DNA of 64,000 bases, from positions 60,691,001 to 60,755,000 of the forward strand of contig JAQMRL010000006.1 in assembly GCA_035578175.1 (NCBI GenBank), read 5' to 3'. The translations under genes were made by a program, and so were the position numbers. The notes beneath the pieces are model-generated. The model was not told the origin of the DNA, did no database searches, and saw only the letters and a program-made list of their open reading frames with translations. Of the stretch, positions 55,733 through 64,000 are shown in pieces. Source of the DNA: Catonia carolina (lineage: Eukaryota; Arthropoda; Insecta; Hemiptera; Achilidae). Numbering within the stretch: position 1 is the first letter of the stretch; each line of letters begins with the position of its first letter.

Positions 55733-56314
55733 AGCCGGGTTTACACTTATAGCTGGAGAGCTATATAGCTTAGCTTTATAGCTCCGCTACATAGTTGAGC
55801 TATATAGCAATGTCACTCCATGCATCTTGATTCTTGTTTCTCATTTTGTAATCTACATGAGTGGCATCCCATAATACACGATGTTCTGTAAAAAGCTCTA
55901 TCAGTTTTGATATTATTTCTTTACTCCACTCGAACTCACTTAATAGATTATCCATTTCTTCAAAAAATCACACAAAACGAATTAAAGCGAAACAATAGAG
56001 AGTAGTTTAGCGTCCTTGCAACACTGCACCAATGCTCAGACTAGACAGTACTGGCGGTAATGAAGTGGAGGGGGAGCTACATATAGTTCTGCTACAAATA
56101 AAAAGCGCTTCTAGTCCAGTTATATAGCCGGGATAAAAGTTTTCTTTGATGTTTACCGACAACTAACGGATAGCTCGTTTTCTGCTATATAGCTCTGAAT
56201 ATTTGCTATATAGCTGAGCTATATATCTGGCACATTTGGTAAATTTTAATGAATTTGTAGCACGGCTATAGAGCTCAACTATATAGCTCTCCAGCTATAA
56301 GTGTAAACCCGGCC
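55733..56314. mobile_element. PIF/Harbinger-like non-autonomous element
   Basis: Terminal inverted repeats of about 35 bp open (A/G)GCCGGGTTTACACTTATA and continue GCTGGAGAGCTATATAG. They are flanked by TAA on both sides (55730-55732 and 56315-56317). A 3-bp TWA target duplication is the PIF/Harbinger hallmark. TATAGCT-type words recur through the subterminal regions. The interior keeps a MADF-domain fragment, which fits the DNA-binding second protein of Harbinger transposons. No DDE transposase is present. Confidence 0.8.
55800..55955 (-). pseudogene. MADF-domain protein fragment, 51 residues
   Basis: A short open frame from ATG (55955) to TAG (55800) encodes MDNLLSEFEWSKEIISKLIE, then LFTEHRVLWDATHVDYKMRN and KNQDAWSDIAI. 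This is the first half of a MADF (Adf-1 type, Myb/SANT-like) DNA-binding domain: W at 10, LIELF at 18-22, LWD at 28-30, Y at 36, and the AW..IA motif at 45-50. The frame then runs into the element's TATAGC terminal-type repeats, so the domain is truncated after its second helix. It lies inside an inverted-repeat element and has probably been carried along as a remnant of the autonomous parent. Confidence 0.75.
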
Positions 56315-56317
56315 TAA

Positions 56318-57198
56318 GTCAATATATTTTTACGATCAATGATATTGGATTATGCAGGCACGTATCCAGAAATGTTTTTCGGGGGGAGCAAAACAAAATA
56401 TTGTGTACAAAAGCACACAAACACAAATATAAATATTTCGGATGGAGGGGGGTAAATTCCCCCTTCTGGATAAGTGTACTAGAACTTGCTTACATTATAG
56501 GGTGAATAAAAATTACAGTTAGTATTAGAAATACATACTGAGTTTTACAAGTGTAATAGGCTACTTATTTTACAAGATGTAGAAACAGTATTTGTCACTG
56601 TAGAGCGCCTGCTCCCTTTTTACCGGTTCAAAGCAAGTGATCGAAATTCAAATACTTTATTTTTCAGGGTATTATTTCTTACTTTTTGGGGGGGCTCCCA
56701 AACAGTCCTACACCTCGACGTCTCCACCCACTACTATGGCTGTTTGCAAGGATGCTAGGTGGTACAGTAGAACAACAATAGAATACTACACCTAAATATT
56801 CTTTTCATTGACTTTTTTCACCAGAAAATATTCAGCTGCCGAGCCCGACACATACCACACAGACACGAAGAACAAAAAAACACAACGTAAACATCCCGGG
56901 CCTTTTCCGTTTTCTATATGCCACTATGAAATCCGAATTCACTGAAGGGTTGCACACTTATTCATTTCTCTCACTCCCTGCCTTACTGAATACTCAACTA
57001 AACCAGACACACTCACGCACGCGTACACACGTCCTTCCCAGTCACATTATATAGTACTATGTCACACGTTGTGTTTTATTTCTTATTTTGATTGTTTTAT
57101 TATTTTATATATTTTTTATTTACAGGTTACTTATAACTTATTCTAATTATTTACATTTAATTATTATTACATTACTATTACGTTATATTTTTTAATTA
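56318..57198. other. Interval with G-run motifs, no gene recognised
   Basis: Contains ACGTATCCAGAAATG...TTTCGGGGGGA (56350-56385) with a partial inverted counterpart CCCCCTTCTGGATA (56458-56472), and a G7 run at about 56690. It may be a diverged dispersed repeat. No coding motif. Confidence 0.4.
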
Positions 57199-57246
57199 TT
57201 TACATTGGGAAGAGAAAGTCTGTGAGTGTTTCGCACAGATTTTTTT
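57199..57246 (+). repeat. Repeat A, 3' end only
   Basis: ACATTGGGAAGAGAAAGTC and the hairpin TGTGAGTGTTTCGCACA followed by GATTTTTTT. Upstream AT-rich sequence back to about 57065 may be a diverged part of the same copy. Confidence 0.65.
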
Positions 57247-58136
57247 AGTTGTCACATCTTCTGGGATTATGTAATAACCTCCTTTCCTGAAGGAATTCTG
57301 CAGCATCATCCTCCGTCCGAATATGATGAAGTAACTGCACAAAATTCATAGTAGACTGTATAGTAAGTAACTGTGAAATCGGAGTGGAGTTGACATTACG
57401 CAGGAATATTGCTGGTCAGATTGGCGCGCTAGACGCAGGAAAAGGAAGAAGTGTGAACCTTCAGGGAATTCGAATTTGATAGTAGCATACAGAAAACGGA
57501 AAAGACCCAACATCCCGCAATATCACAGCCTTCTTTCACAGTATCTTGCATAATTTTTCTTTAAAAGGCCTAGGGCGTACCTCAACCGCCTTGTATAGAA
57601 CATTTATGGTCATATGTATTGGATCATCATGATTATATATGTCTAGTGTAGAGAAGTTTAAGAAAGCGTCATTTGGTTTGTGACAAGCATTACTTCTATG
57701 ACAAATGACACTCACACGTAAAAAAAAAACTGAAAAATGAAAGGATAGTGTTCGAAACAGAAAAACCATTCGGTTATCCGCCTATTAAATTTATGAGAAC
57801 TATAACAAGTTATACTGAATATTACTGAACAAAAGCTTCAAGTACAATGCGAAATTTAATTTTTACCAAGAGTTAAACAATATTAATCAACGTATAAACG
57901 TGACTTTGCAGGATAATCATTATCGCTTAATGTTTTAATGACTCACAAGACTGATTCATGAACTATCGTAAGTTTTTTTTTACAAAAGAACTTGCATAAG
58001 TTAGTGTTGTTTACGAGTAAATGTACTACGCATTACTATGTAAAAAAACTCTTAAACTGAACAAAGGTCAATGGAAAAATATTAATTACAATCAAAATTA
58101 CCGAGAAAATATCTACTTTTTAATCATGACGAATTT
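57247..58136. other. Interval with nothing recognised
   Basis: The frame at 57536-57769 has no domain. AT-rich beyond 57770. Confidence 0.5.
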
Positions 58137-59004
58137 AATGTGAAACATTCACACGACTTTATTTTGCCAATGTAAATAATGACCAATGTAATCTATAGTT
58201 AATCATGAGTGAATATCGCAAAATGTAAATAACCTCGGTTCTAATCGGTTATACTGAAAACCACTAATTGACGCTAAAGCAAGCGTTGTAGAAAAAAATG
58301 TGTGACTTGGGTCATGCACATTTTTACTTTGAATGCATAAATTAAGGCTGTAATCTTAAAAAAACCTTTTTTTCACGAGAGCACAGCCTCCCGAAGAATT
58401 TCAGGAGACATACCACTTACCCTATCTTGTAGCACAAAAATAAAGTACTGTCTGTCTATAACTTGATGCCCTCCCGCAGAGAGGAGCAAAATCGGCCCGC
58501 TACTAGCCTTCTCAGTAACACGTTATTATGCACAAATTCAACCACAAAAAAAAAGTTAGTAGTAGTAGGGTACATAATGTATTATTGAGAAGGCAAAACC
58601 AAGTGTACTATTTACTAGTAGTAGTACATAATGAAGTGTTATTGAGAAGGCTAGTAGCGGGCCGATTTTGCTCCTCTCTGCGGGAGGGCATCAAGTTACA
58701 GACAAACAGTACGTAAGGCGATTTTGAACAAAATCGCAGGAGCCGTTTATGAGAAAATTCCAAAAAAGTGAAAAAATCACACGAATAAACTACTATTTCC
58801 GGTTCACCGATTTTGATTAAAATGTTCATGTCGCGTTCGCTAGTGCTATCTACCTTAAGTTCCAAGTTTCAACTTCATAAGATATTCCATTCTTGAGATA
58901 TTTTTTTCCAAACGTATATTTCCAGTGAGAACGTGATTTCGAAAAATCGACATGAAAATAATACTTTCCTGCTCTATACGAATATTACATACGGCAAGAA
59001 AAGT
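58137..59004 (-). repeat. Repeat A, diverged copy interrupted by a foldback element
   Basis: Inverted 3' hairpin GTGAAACATTCACAC and ACTTTATTTTGCC at the left; GGCAAGAAAAGT at 58993-59004. No microsatellite remains. A 260-bp inverted-repeat element interrupts it between the CTTGTAGCACAAAAATAAA and AAGGCGATTTTGAA segments. Confidence 0.8.
58449..58708. mobile_element. 260-bp foldback/MITE inside repeat A
   Basis: Near-perfect inverted arms of about 80 bp (58449-58530 and 58627-58708) share ACTTGATGCCCTCCCGCAGA, GAGGAGCAAAATCGGCCCGC and TACTAGCCTTCTCA. GTAC lies immediately outside both ends (58445-58448, 58709-58712), a possible 4-bp target duplication. An extra partial repeat TATTGAGAAGGC occurs inside the loop. 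No coding capacity. Confidence 0.8.
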
Positions 59005-59425
59005 AAAAATTAAAGGAAAAATACAAAAAAAAAACTTTGCATTCTATAAAAAATATCAATTTCCGGTAGATTGAAGAAATCGACAGTTGAATGAAACCAA
59101 TGACATAGATGTGCAAAGTTGTAAAACAAAACAAAAATAAACGTAATGATAATATTAATTTTAAAATTTATTATTTTATGTAGTACTCGAGTATAAATTT
59201 ATATTCTTGAAATATGCGCATGATTTATCAAGCGTAAACAATAATTATTTTGTAAAACCATAAATTCACTAATAATGGAGGTACTATAGTACACTATAGT
59301 ATGCAGAGTTTAAATAGAGTCGAAAATTTTTTAAAAATAATTCAGAAAAAATTCCAAAAATTTATAAAGGCTAATTGGAGAGCCTTTCGTAAAAAAACCT
59401 GGTCACATCAAACGATGCCGACAGT
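59005..59425. other. AT-rich interval, nothing recognised
   Basis: No gene or repeat match. Confidence 0.5.
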
Positions 59426-59492
59426 TCAGTGGTAGAGTGCTGGAATGTGAATCACGAAATGATTCCGTGTTCGATTCAGACTGGATTTGGAA
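59426..59492 (+). mobile_element. tRNA-like SINE head remnant
   Basis: TTCAGTGGTAGAGTGCT matches a tRNA D-arm/A box, and GTGTTCGATTC about 30 bases later matches a B box. The T-arm stem does not pair, so it is not a working tRNA. The following GGATTTGGAATAATAAAACC resembles the remnant near 22340, suggesting a further SINE family. Confidence 0.45.
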
Positions 59493-59600
59493 TAATAAAA
59501 CCTACTAAATTTTAGATAAAAGGTTTACATATTATTCAATAGCATTAAGCCCACAATATTCTACTACTGTAGCTGATACTAGCTATAATGCTTTTCACGG

Positions 59601-59962
59601 TTGATGAGCTCTGCTGTTCCACGCGTTTAGACCAATCGGAACGTTTGCCAGCGATGTCAGATTGTACGAATGTTTCAGCCTGACAAACATTATGCGCGCA
59701 CGCGTATAAGATCCGCAGCAGTTCACTCGTGTCTTACATCTCGTACTCAACACATCGATTATAGAGCGCGTTAACATGCAATACTTTATAATCACCTGGT
59801 TGTATGTTCATATGTTATAAAATTGTTATTGAAAGACAAAACAATGGCTGACGAAATATATAACAAAGCTATGAGAGCAAGTAGTATTGGCAACATTGCT
59901 GGCAAGTCATTGGCTAGCTATGAAGTGGGTAGGGGGCAATACGTACGTTCAGAGCTCATCAG
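59601..59962. mobile_element. Possible short inverted-repeat element
   Basis: TTGATGAGCTCTG at 59601-59613 and CAGAGCTCATCAG at 59950-59962 are inverted (12 of 13), and related words (CCAAT, TTGCCAGC.ATGT) follow inward on both sides. The interior is less AT-rich than its surroundings. No clear target duplication. It overlaps the candidate exon below, and the two readings compete. Confidence 0.4.
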
Positions 59963-59975
59963 CCCTGGAAAATAG
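59844..59975 (+). CDS. Candidate first coding exon, 43 codons (uncertain)
   Basis: ATG in a good insect start context (AAACAATGGCT) opens MADEIYNKAMRASSIGNIAG then KSLASYEVGRGQYVRSELIS and PGK. If unspliced it stops at TAG. Within that stop lies a strong 5' splice donor, ATA^GTAAGT, which would carry the frame past the stop. Upstream, 59580-59760 is less AT-rich and has CGTATAAGATC near 59703, a TATA-like sequence. I recognise no domain. Against it: the segment overlaps an inverted-repeat structure and no downstream exon is identifiable. Confidence 0.25.
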   Translation: MADEIYNKAMRASSIGNIAGKSLASYEVGRGQYVRSELISPGK

Positions 59976-60175
59976 TAAGTATAGGTCTATTATTACTACT
60001 ACTACTAATTCTATTACTAGCTACTGCTCTAATAACTTACAATAATTAATTTAAATCACGAGTCATTACGGAAATTGGGAAGTTGTGTATAATAAACCAG
60101 AGCATTGCCATGATGGAGGACCAAAATTGTGTGCCAGAGTGCACATCTTATTATTCTGCATATTTTTTGCACATT

Positions 60176-60560
60176 TCCCATAACAGACAGGTTGAGCGTG
60201 AAATTATTTCCAATCAATCTGTTAGTTCCAGAACTACAAAAAGTAGTTCTATTTCATATCACATGGTCAGCCAATTAAATGACTAAAGTATTTAAGAACA
60301 GAAGAGGTAGAGGTGTAAAAGATACTACTGTCACAGTTATTTTCTCTGAAAATAATAAACTTCATTATACCCTGCGTTGAATAACGTGAAGGTATCATTT
60401 GCAGAGTGGACAGTAGATGTTTCTCAGAGAGCCTGACATGCTGATACGTATAATTAACTCAATGAGGAAGGCAATGGTAAACCACATCACTCCTCGTTAT
60501 ACTTAGTAAAAACTCTAGAGGTTAAAACCAGCCTTGTGGGCTGATGACCTAAACAAAAAC
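60176..60560 (+). repeat. Repeat B, full copy
   Basis: CCCATAACAGACAGGTTGAG at the start, GTGGGCTGATGACCTAAACA at the end. The usual CAGACCCTGTGGTG segment is shortened. Confidence 0.85.
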
Positions 60561-60736
60561 GACACCCTACATATATAACAATATTTACAGAATTGTACCG
60601 TATTACCATAAAATGGTTCAGAAACTGAATAAATAAATAAACTTCAGAAATCCCTCTAGAATTGATTAAAGGAATTTTAATTTTAAAATTTCAGGTTAAC
60701 CGGTAAGAATAATGCACACGCGTCCTCAATTTCTTT

Positions 60737-60903
60737 TGTTTTTTTTTGTTTAACGTCCGACTGTTTTGCAATTACTGCTAATGCAGACGATGAAGGATAA
60801 AATGATATTTTGTAACGTATGAAAATATGCCGTGACTGAATGGGATTCGAACCCAAGACCGCACGATGAGAGGTGAGCACGTTACCAACTACGCCAACGC
60901 GTC
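60737..60903 (-). mobile_element. SINE-E, full copy
   Basis: Minus copy. T-rich start (poly-A), AACGTCCGACTGTTTTGCAA core, GGGATTCGAACCC inverted B box at about 60842, and head ending CGCCAACGCGTCC. The C in GTGACTGAAT and other single changes distinguish it from its siblings. Confidence 0.85.
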
Positions 60904-60904
60904 C

Positions 60905-61672
60905 ACAAGCATGCTGCAGGATAGAGAAGGGAGAAGAAACAAACTGAAATGTCTTTTTACTCTATACTTTTAGATAGTGCGCCAGAAATAAAAATAATTA
61001 ATGATATTACGGAACAACAACTGAAGACTGCACTTCAAATGATAATTTTCAGAGCCCTTTATGGTTTTAATAAACTTGAATAGAAGCGGCTAATAGGATT
61101 ATTGTATTTCAAAATTAATGTTAAGTTATAAAATTACTAATAATAAAATATTTAATACGAAGTAATCCGCTTACGGGAACAATACAGCATTTATGTATGA
61201 AATTTAATAAATGGAAACCCTTAAAAATACAAATCGCCATCATTCATTCTATAATTATTTCTCGTTGTACAGGCTGTTATTATTAAAATATGGCATCAAA
61301 CCAAAGTGATATTACAAAACATTCTACATATTCCCATCATAATTTTAGGCTTGTATTTCTATTTAATAATCATGATAAAATTTTTATTTGTAACACAGCA
61401 AATAGGTTTTTTATACTAGTCACCCAAGCTGGACAATCTGCTCCCTTTACACCGGATATCATAAAGTACAAATAAATTGTAACCATGTGGTTAATGGAAG
61501 TAGGAAGAGAAACGAAAAAAATGGTTGCGCCAGTAATCGGCCATCGGTAAAGAGGAGGTTCTACGCGCAGAAAGAGTTCCTCGATCAATTTTCCCATGAC
61601 GTTACAAAAATCATTACAGTAAAACAGTACAGCAGTTAATATCCTTAATTATAACTTAAAAACCTACAACTA
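60905..61672. other. Interval with nothing recognised
   Basis: Frames at 61290-61597 have no domain. AT-rich. Confidence 0.5.
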
Positions 61673-61849
61673 TTTATTGCTTAGGTCATCAGCTGAAAGG
61701 CTGGTTTGAACCCCTAGAGGTTTTACTACGTAAAACGAGGAGTTTTCCACGCTGAGTGGAAAAGTATGCTTATCAGCATGCCGGGGCCTCTGTAAAGCAT
61801 CTACTCTTCACCTTGCAAATGACACCTTCACTTCATTCACCACAAAGTC

Positions 61850-62791
61850 ATCATCATCATCATCATCTCCTTTACGGATTAGGCCAATCGCCTGTTCCAA
61901 CATCACACCATCTCTTTCTTGGACGCCCCAAACATCTCCTTCCTCGAGGGCGATACTTCAGCGCCTGAAGACTAGCTTTATCAGGTGACATCCTAAGTAC
62001 ATGTTCCTGCCACCTATTTCTGTACCTCCACATTTTATCAATGATTGTTTCGTCTCTCTTCAGTTCTTCTCGAATCGCGCTACTTCTAATGTGTTCTCTC
62101 CGGCTACATCCCTTCACAGATCTCAAAAATCTCATTTCAGCTGCCTCCAATCGACTTAAATCTCTCTTCTTTGGTGCCCAGGTCTCACTTCCATACAGTA
62201 AAATCGGCACCGCCATTACATCGTAGAGCCTCAACTGTGTATCTTTCCTGGTTCGATTCTTAAAAGTCCTATTGATATAACCACAGACATGCTGAAACTT
62301 GCTTATTCAAGTGCTTATCTCTCTATCAACGTCATACGTTATATCAACTCCTAAATAAGTGAAGTGTGCTACCTGCTCCAACACTCTATCATTTAATACA
62401 ATTTTTGACCTTATGGGGTCCTTCCCAATAAAAGCCATTATTTTGGTCTTACTAGCAGATACCGACATATTATACTCTTTACATATCTTGTCGAGCATAT
62501 GAATAGACCTTTGCAGTTCATCTTCTCTTTCTTGGAGGATTAATTGGTCATCCGCGTACAACAACGTATTAAAGTAGAAACCTTCTCCTAACTCGATACC
62601 AGATCCAGCCCCCTGCTTCCATTTTCTACAAACATCATCGATGTAGATATTAAATAATGTTGGAGAGAGGCTACAACCTTGTCTAACTCCTTGATCAATC
62701 TTCTTAAATTCTGTAGTAGTATTGCCTACTTTTACTGCTATGGCTGTATCCTTGTATAGACTTACCACAATGTCAATTAGATGTTGCGGGT
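61850..62791 (-). mobile_element. Non-LTR retrotransposon, 5'-truncated, inside repeat B
   Basis: A LINE of about 940 bp. Its 3' end is a short (GAT)n tail, seen as CATCATCATCAT at 61849-61866, and its 5' end is truncated in the RT palm. AAAGTC flanks it at 61844-61849 and 62792-62797, a probable target duplication (possibly longer with mismatches). The single stop in the coding part makes it the least decayed LINE in the window. Confidence 0.85.
61872..62768 (-). pseudogene. Reverse transcriptase with one in-frame stop
   Basis: One reading frame of about 299 codons on the minus strand, broken by a single TGA at about 62307. N-terminal part: GVRQGCSLSPTLFN (residues 27-40), then the catalytic LLYADDQLIL (69-78, YADD intact), then TYLGVDITYD. 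After the stop, in the same frame: KFQHVCGYINRTFKNRTRKD, PILLYGSETWAPKKRDLSRL, EHIRSSAIREELKRDE and a C-terminal RWQEHVLRMS...GRPRKRWCD. The endonuclease and RT fingers are absent through 5' truncation. The family is non-LTR but neither the jockey type nor the FKYLG LINE seen elsewhere here. The clade is not assigned. Confidence 0.9.
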
Positions 62792-63010
62792 AAAGTCTGG
62801 CTGTATAATGAAATTACATACTCTCAGAGCAGATAACCGTAACTAGTGACTGTTACAAGTCCTGCACCTCTTCTGTTCTTAAATGCTTCAATCATAGGCT
62901 ATAATTACTTGGCTGACCATCTGATAAGAAACAGAACTCTTTTTTTGTAGCTCTGGAACTAGCAGATTGAGCGTAAATAATTTAACACTCCACCTGCCTG
63001 TTATGGGCAT

Positions 63011-64000
63011 CTAAAACTATTTATGTTAACAAATTGATTTAGGCTACTTACTAATTTTATTTTGATATTTTTACTTATTATTTATTTACATCAATCGTGG
63101 TGGTAAAATTACTGTAGCCAACTATGTTTTTCCATGTTCAAGGGTAGATACAACGATTTTAGTCAAAATTATTACAACTAATACGTGTTTAGTCGTTACT
63201 GTCTCCTCTGCACTATAAAATCCCGTACGTAAATTTACATTTTAAGTTGTAATTAATGAAAGTTAAAAATTTTTATTATTTATAATTTAATGTTTATAAT
63301 TCAATATTTAAAACAATAAAATATTATGCTTAATATTGACAATAAATTTACATTATAGTCTTAAAAAATATTATCTTAACACTAATCTGAAACCAATCTT
63401 TCACTTTGGTGTCACTAGCATACGTAAGAAACTTGTGTGGAGTATCCGATTCATCATATCACGTTTAGATTCGTGTTTGTTTACTTTTTACTACGTCAAA
63501 CATATTAAAAATAAGTATACAATTGTAATTATTTTTGTAAAGTAGTAAGAACATAAATAAATACGTAATCACCCCGAAATTGTTACAAAACAAAATGTAC
63601 ATATTAAAACCATTAGTTATTTTTACTCACAACATAGGCCTACATGTTGTTCGCGCGCAGTGCTGGCACAATTGAAAATACAATAAAATAAAATAAATAA
63701 ACGAAATGAAGAAAAAAAATGAGGGAAAATGAATTTTAAACCAAAGAAAAGGAAGGATTTCTAAAAAAAGTGAGAAAAAACGAGAAAGAAAAAACAATCT
63801 TAATAAATCAATCGGTCTAGACGGTGCTTTAGACAAAATGTCTCAATACAAGTTTTCGTTTTCCAGACTCAATAGGCCATTATCAATCAATGTAGAAATG
63901 AAAACATTGGTTTTATAAGAAAAACTTCTACAAGGAAAACGATTTCCCAACAACAATAACAACGATAAAAACCGTATTTGATTAAATTCCGATGATTATT
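63011..64000. other. AT-rich end of window, nothing recognised
   Basis: Small frames at 63336-63545 and 63627-63836 are A/T-rich translations without domains. No TIR, tRNA box or repeat match was found. Confidence 0.5.

Larger units (their letters stand above)
61673..63010 (-). repeat. Repeat B interrupted by a LINE
   Basis: The inverted 3' part is at 61673-61849 (GCTTAGGTCATCAGCTGAAA...) and the inverted 5' part at 62792-63010, ending CCTGCCTGTTATGGGCA. The two halves join cleanly at the CACCACA.AGTCTGGCTG segment when the LINE is removed. Confidence 0.9.

Noticed and set aside
59426..59492. Functional tRNA gene
   Set aside because: A and B boxes are legible, but the T-arm and acceptor stems do not pair; better read as a SINE head.

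Overview
This window is AT-rich arthropod nuclear DNA, most likely from an insect and perhaps a hemipteran. The grounds are jockey-type LINE fragments, DD34D mariner remnants, tRNA-derived SINEs and a dominant repeat built like DINE-1/HINE elements. I see no operons, ribosome binding sites, CRISPR arrays, rRNA genes or intact tRNA genes. I found no convincing complete host protein-coding gene. Most long open frames are translations of repeats, microsatellites or purine tracts. The window is an intergenic or intronic graveyard of transposable elements.

Two repeats dominate. Repeat A (about 0.9-0.97 kb, some two dozen copies on both strands) has 13-bp subterminal inverted repeats, an internal (GT)n tract, two tandem internal modules and a 3' hairpin. 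I read it as a non-autonomous Helentron (HINE-like). Repeat B (about 400 bp, twelve loci) ends in a small hairpin and a short (AAC)n tail. One B locus at 3.46-4.68 kb carries six tandem copies of its 5' head and two bodies. Three tRNA-headed SINE families (here C, D and E) occur in ten copies, twice nested inside one another with target-site duplications.

Layout. 0-5 kb: a jockey fragment between 188-bp direct repeats, then the B head array. 5-18 kb: A copies in both orientations with B copies between them, plus a 49-bp minisatellite at 11.6-12.0 kb. 18.9-20.2 kb: a decayed pogo/Tigger-like element carrying a polypurine tract. 21-30 kb: jockey tails, A and B copies, and a local duplication. 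30-35 kb: SINE-E, SINE-C joined to a mariner 3' end, a mariner-derived near-palindrome, and A. 35-43 kb: nested SINEs, a degenerate LINE with FKYLG and LRQGD motifs, another jockey, and an inverted repeat with hammerhead-ribozyme-like motifs. 43-47 kb: a GC-rich island and an opposed pair of A copies. 49-50 kb: two mariner ends facing apart. 51.6-52.5 kb: a non-autonomous hAT with an exact 8-bp target duplication. 54-56.3 kb: a 582-bp inverted-repeat element, nested SINEs, and a PIF/Harbinger-like element encoding a 51-residue MADF fragment. 58-63 kb: a foldback element inside A, a possible first exon, and a LINE with an RT frame broken by one stop, inserted in B.

The elements do not work together as a pathway. 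Their value lies in nesting order, target duplications and structural motifs. All family assignments come from reading motifs and comparing copies by eye within this window; no database search was possible.
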